Positions 61,701-64,000 of a stretch of 64,000 bases of DNA are shown here, one piece after another. Position numbers and translations under genes: made by a program. Origin of the DNA: Bacteroidales bacterium (lineage in GTDB: Bacteria; Bacteroidota; Bacteroidia; Bacteroidales; JAADJA01); contig JAGQVE010000013.1 in NCBI GenBank assembly GCA_020438105.1, positions 18,952 to 82,951 of the forward strand, written 5' to 3'. Positions within the stretch are counted from its first letter, which is position 1; every line of letters begins with the position of its first letter. Below the pieces are notes generated by a model that saw only the letters and a program-made list of their open reading frames with translations, had not been told where the DNA came from and did not search any database.

Positions 61701-62391
61701 TCCCGGTATTCCACATCTCCCAGGTGAGGCCTCCGTCGGTGCTTCTGAAAACGCCCAATCCGGCAGCATCGCCGGCATCGCGGTCGCCGGTGCCAATGAA
61801 AATATGGTCGGTATTGCTCCAGTCGATTACGATGGCTGATACACCTAATGAAGGAAGTCCGTCGGTTGTGCTTGTCCAGCCACCGGGTGTTCCGTCATAA
61901 ATCCAGCATCCACCAGCCGGCGACCCGATGAAAACAACATCAGGATCAGTGGGATGAAAGGCGATAGCATTGATCCTGCCCAAACCTTCATAACCTTTGC
62001 TCGGGACGAAAATGGGCCCCAGGTTGCTCCAGTCGCCTTCAGTATTTTTAGCCTGCGGATTTATTGCCAAATACGACATGTAAGCATTGTATGTTTTATC
62101 CGCTTCAAAACGGGTTCCATCGGGATAGATATGACGGCTTTGCCACCATTCCCAGCGTTTGAATTGTTTCCAGCCGTTGCTGCGGGTTATCTCGCGATTT
62201 TCCCAGTAAGCCTCAAAAGCTTCCTGCACCTCATAAAAATTTACCGAATGGTCCTGCATCATCTCTATCCAGTAAGGATATTCACTGTAACCGGGCTTTG
62301 TGCTGCTATTTTGCGCAAAAGCAAATTGAATACCAACCAACAAAAGTGTGGCCAGCAAAATTGAAAAGCGTTTGTGTTTTATCATGATCAT
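58738..62391 (-). CDS. T9SS-secreted BNR/sortilin-type propeller protein with PKD domains
   Basis: 1217 residues. Signal peptide 1-26 (ends FAFAQ). A propeller of VPS10/BNR type (about 130-780) has many SxDxGxxW repeats: STDGGLTWEMW, TTDAGANWVY, STDDGENWVQI, SVNGGTTWQI, SDNRGQTWEDL. Two PKD domains follow (about 790-870 and 875-960; WEWAFEGGTP and WSWEFDPN), then the same jelly-roll as the 39-47 kb paralogues (PFYDDFESGTLASKSW ... NNLFVDNVLI) and a type A sorting domain (RFFPNPTTGEVNILV ... GKGVYFIRVTG). A large surface protein of unknown function. ATG at 62391 or 62385; the promoter box fits both. Confidence 0.92.
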   Translation of the reverse strand: MIMIKHKRFSILLATLLLVGIQFAFAQNSSTKPGYSEYPYWIEMMQDHSVNFYEVQEAFEAYWENREITRSNGWKQFKRWEWWQSRHIYPDGTRFEADKTYNAYMSYLAINPQAKNTEGDWSNLGPIFVPSKGYEGLGRINAIAFHPTDPDVVFIGSPAGGCWIYDGTPGGWTSTTDGLPSLGVSAIVIDWSNTDHIFIGTGDRDAGDAAGLGVFRSTDGGLTWEMWNTGMGNRTVGRMIQHPTNPDIMYAATAGGLYKTTDAGANWVYKHNGGTKEVVFKPNDPSTLYAGGAGKFYKSTDDGENWVQISNGIEVGSRSVIAVTAANPNVVYCLLSNGDSYKGIWKSTDSGESFTMMSNSPNIMSWGCDGGDGGQAWYDLDVAVDPTDENVVYAGGVNCFKSVNGGTTWQISSHWWGDCSVPAVHADLHILEFNPLNNRLYAGNDGGIYYTANGGSSWPEVTDGLPISQSYKIGQSATNKDKVINGYQDNGSSIYFGNNVWMTTGGGDGMECAIDYTDDKRTYHTIYYGDITRKYNNGSAHQVAGEGVHGMTESGGWVTPFCLHEDDNNTMFVGMKNIWRATGVTTNSFTWKVITTDGGGDIDVVEHSPADNDLFYYARNQNLYRSDDVMGDSPEWISLTSFLPGSGNVLDIEAHPYEADVVFVTRGSKVYRSDNRGQTWEDLTGSLPGINMNSIVYYLNSNDGIYVGSDAGVYYRDASMDDWVMFSNGLPVDASVNEVEIYHNPDDPSEDVIRAGTFGRGLWSSPVWNDVPNAAFEAEETEIPVGCPVDFYDLSTGVPSSWEWAFEGGTPSTSTDKNPMDIEYASEGVFAVTLTVTNSAGTDTETINGYMNVSATAIPEVYFAASDSVTCTGTTIKFTDMSSNCPTGWSWEFDPNNISYVNGTNQNSQNPVVSFSSNGAYTVSLTVTNNAGNNTLVKNDYINIGGFVLPFYDDFESGTLASKSWTIENPDFNKTWDVTDVAGNGSTKAAWLNFYDYVVPPGQRDRMITPVLDFTAFDDPVLMFDYAYAKRHTSITDSLIIKVSGDCGETWTRIFEGGEDGDGSFATHVLTTDPFYPEVADDWCGNGWGADCALLDLSAWAGMGSIQVMFETYNYFGNNLFVDNVLISPLTGIPTNISDELVRFFPNPTTGEVNILVPDGVGPAVITVVNPQGAVVKEIDVREGSTIRTNLSEFGKGVYFIRVTGEAGTQVGKVMLR

Positions 62392-62407
62392 GTAATGATT
62401 TGAAAAG

Positions 62408-62415
62408 CAAATTTA
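62408..62415 (-). promoter_or_regulatory. -7 promoter box TAAATTTG of the BNR-propeller gene
   Basis: Exact TAnnTTTG on the minus strand; transcription would start about 10-17 nt before the start codons, a short leader. Confidence 0.6.
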
Positions 62416-62532
62416 TACAAAGAAATAAACTTTACCTGAGTTTGAATCCAAAAAATAGACACGCAAGCATGCAGGTGGGTTGCATATCAGAATATCAGAG
62501 CGACTTCAATTTTTATTACTTTAGTCAACCCT

Positions 62533-63594
62533 ATGAAAACAATCTTTACCATAATATTCGCTGGCAGTTTGATACTTTTTTCTGGAACATCCCTTTCAGG
62601 ACAAACACTGCTCGAACTGCTGTCGGAGGATTACGATTCAAGTTATATTGAATCCTATCAAAACCAGCTTACTACACGCCTCTATTCCTCACGTAAATAT
62701 ACCAATTTTACACTTAAGGACCGCAGCGAAAATGCAAGCCTGGATTACCGTCCGAACCCGCAACTGAACCTTGGTTTCGGAATATCATACAGCGCTTTTA
62801 CACTCAACCTCGGATTCAACTTTCCATTTATCAACGACGATGACGATAAATATGGAAATACGGATTATATGGATTTGCAAACCCATATCCTGACTCCAAA
62901 ACTTACCATCGAATTTTATTTTTCAATCACTAAGGGTTACCACATTGCAAATCCGGATGAAAGGCTTTCGGATTATCAATCGTCGCAGGGATTGCCGCAG
63001 CGGCCCGATATACTCACCATAAACATGGGAGCCCAGGGATATTATATTTTCAATAGTAAAAAGTTTTCGTACCGGGCTGCCTTTAATCAGGATGAACGAC
63101 AAATTAAAAGTGCCGGGTCGCTGCTGGCCGGGCCTGCCCTTTACTCAAATTATATCCAGGGCGATTCATCGTTTATCCCGCTGCAGATCAACCCACCCGG
63201 CTTTTTTGATGGCTACCGGCTTAAAAGCAGCCGATATACCCGCGTGGCAGCAGGCGGTGGTTATGCCCATAATTTTATTTATAAAAAAAGCTTTTTCCTT
63301 ACCCTTTCGATGATCCTGGGCGTTGGGGGCGGATTTATGAAAATTAATGAAGAGGATATCACACTGGGTGCTAAAAACAACTTCGACGTGAGTTTGATAT
63401 ACACCTTTAGGGCCGCAGCAGGCTACAATTCCCGGAAGTTTTTTGCCGGCGTCACTTATGTGAATACGGCTCAAAACACACCCACTCCCATCAAAAGGGC
63501 AATATATATTTTTGATGCCGGAAACCTGCGCTTTAATATTGCATATCGTTTTCAGTTTAAAGCAGGTGATGAAATCAAAAAAAAGCTGATGTAA
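62533..63594 (+). CDS. DUF4421 family outer-membrane-like protein
   Basis: 353 residues. Signal peptide 1-23 (ends LSGQ). The mature protein begins with DSSYIESYQNQLTTRLYSSR and NPQLNLGFGISYSAFTLNLG, typical of DUF4421, followed by alternating beta strands (YFSITKGYHI, YRAAFNQDERQIKSAGS, YGFAHN-like GGYAHN) and an end LRFNIAYRFQF. Such proteins are predicted beta-barrels of the outer membrane in Bacteroidota; function unknown. Start ATG 62533; divergent from the BNR-propeller gene. Confidence 0.9.
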   Translation: MKTIFTIIFAGSLILFSGTSLSGQTLLELLSEDYDSSYIESYQNQLTTRLYSSRKYTNFTLKDRSENASLDYRPNPQLNLGFGISYSAFTLNLGFNFPFINDDDDKYGNTDYMDLQTHILTPKLTIEFYFSITKGYHIANPDERLSDYQSSQGLPQRPDILTINMGAQGYYIFNSKKFSYRAAFNQDERQIKSAGSLLAGPALYSNYIQGDSSFIPLQINPPGFFDGYRLKSSRYTRVAAGGGYAHNFIYKKSFFLTLSMILGVGGGFMKINEEDITLGAKNNFDVSLIYTFRAAAGYNSRKFFAGVTYVNTAQNTPTPIKRAIYIFDAGNLRFNIAYRFQFKAGDEIKKKLM

Positions 63595-63699
63595 AAAACA
63601 CTAAATTAGCATCGGAATAGATTGAAAGGACCAATGAGCCTTCACATGAAAACCTTAAGATAAAAATGATAAAATATCACGTTTATGCCACATATGGAA

Positions 63700-63717
63700 T
63701 CCCGAAAGCTTTCGGGA
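63700..63717. repeat. Perfect 18-bp palindrome
   Basis: TCCCGAAAGCTTTCGGGA. It differs in two bases from TCCCGGTAGCTTTCGGGA at 32001-32018 and 32357-32374 in the DUF559 repeat array. Confidence 0.85.
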
Positions 63718-63784
63718 CGTGATAAAAGCTGTTGATATAAACTAGTTAGTTACAATACAAAGAAACTCATGTAAATAAAAAAAT

Positions 63785-64000
63785 ATGATAATAGAAACAG
63801 GATTAATAATTTCATTCGCTACTTGGTTGGGAAGTAAAATCGCAGATAAAGGATTTGATGCAATTTATGCGAAATTAACAAAGGATTCAAGATTTGACAA
63901 AGCATTTAATAATTGCATTCAAAAAACTGCAAATAAATTTGAAAAAGAATATCCTGACATCCTTGGAAACTCAATCAATTATTTCTTTACTCAGGAAGAT
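63785..64000 (+). CDS. Unidentified gene, N-terminal part (runs off the window)
   Basis: 72 codons from ATG 63785 remain open to the window end. The product begins MIIETGLIISFATWLGSKIA and continues with a charged, helical sequence (FDAIYAKLTKDSRFDKAFNN). I do not recognise the family from this part. A short hydrophobic or amphipathic N-terminal helix followed by helical sequence resembles the start of some STAND/NACHT-like or other defence proteins, but this is a guess. The coding part is AT-rich compared with neighbours. Confidence 0.55.
   Translation, partial: MIIETGLIISFATWLGSKIADKGFDAIYAKLTKDSRFDKAFNNCIQKTANKFEKEYPDILGNSINYFFTQED

Noticed and set aside
1..64000. tRNA, rRNA and riboswitch genes
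   Set aside because: I looked for the conserved tRNA T-arm and rRNA stretches by eye and saw none; the only structured RNA I can support is the SRP RNA. A covariance search could still find small ones.

Overview
The window looks like a chromosomal piece of a member of the Bacteroidota, probably class Bacteroidia. The evidence is direct: six large secreted proteins end in type IX secretion (T9SS) type A sorting domains; many genes have the Bacteroidota -7 promoter box TAnnTTTG; glutamine synthetase is the type III form; and GIN/DUF2807, DUF4199, DUF4421 and LytTR/Y_Y_Y two-component families occur. The base composition is moderately AT-rich. I see no phage, plasmid or CRISPR locus.

Layout. 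1-2237: tail of a caa3-type cytochrome oxidase operon (subunit III end, subunit IV, subunit II fused to cytochrome c, heme O synthase). 2590-8235: a giant T9SS adhesin-like protein with eight tandem MAM domains on an almost invariant 516-bp period. 8369-14696 (minus): housekeeping and envelope genes (SDR, LpxB, SurE, Maf, UbiA-type prenyltransferase, KdsC, DUF2520). 14753-16930 (minus): PspC membrane protein and PadR repressor behind a perfect 15-bp inverted repeat. 16931-17717: no gene, but three tandem minus-strand terminator hairpins that share a motif. 17718-21541 (minus): LytTR regulator and hybrid propeller/LytS sensor kinase. 21615-21720: SRP RNA (minus). 21799-31936 (plus): DUF4199, two glycosyltransferases, a T9SS protein and a complete set for GDP-D-glycero-alpha-D-manno-heptose (GmhA, HddA, GmhB, HddC), with a ClC channel and a sodium:solute symporter.

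31937-33600 is a repeat array around a small DUF559 endonuclease gene. 33716-35906 is type III glutamine synthetase broken by a 4-bp tandem duplication. 35982-38982 (minus) is an ECF sigma factor, a putative anti-sigma factor and two surface/periplasmic beta proteins (DUF4097, DUF2807). 39092-47367 holds two paralogous T9SS proteins on the same strand. Between them lie a RAYT-type (REP-associated tyrosine transposase) gene, REP/REPIN palindromes, an orphan membrane protein and the stump of a third paralogue. In total I count six REPINs and two REP singlets in the window, all related to the repeats beside the RAYT gene. 47534-53807 carries a CaCA exchanger, DUF2237, proline catabolism (PruA), DUF4846 and a CPA2 antiporter. 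53932-63594 carries a leucine-rich T9SS protein, a GH13 lipoprotein, a DUF4266/DUF3570 pair, a BNR-propeller T9SS protein and DUF4421. The last 216 bases start an unidentified gene that runs off the window.

The strongest candidate for an unusual system is the RAYT/REPIN family and the neighbouring DUF559-plus-repeat array: two separate 'small nuclease plus dispersed repeat' systems whose repeats meet at about 33.4 kb, near duplicated gene fragments. All calls come from reading the sequence; no database search was run.
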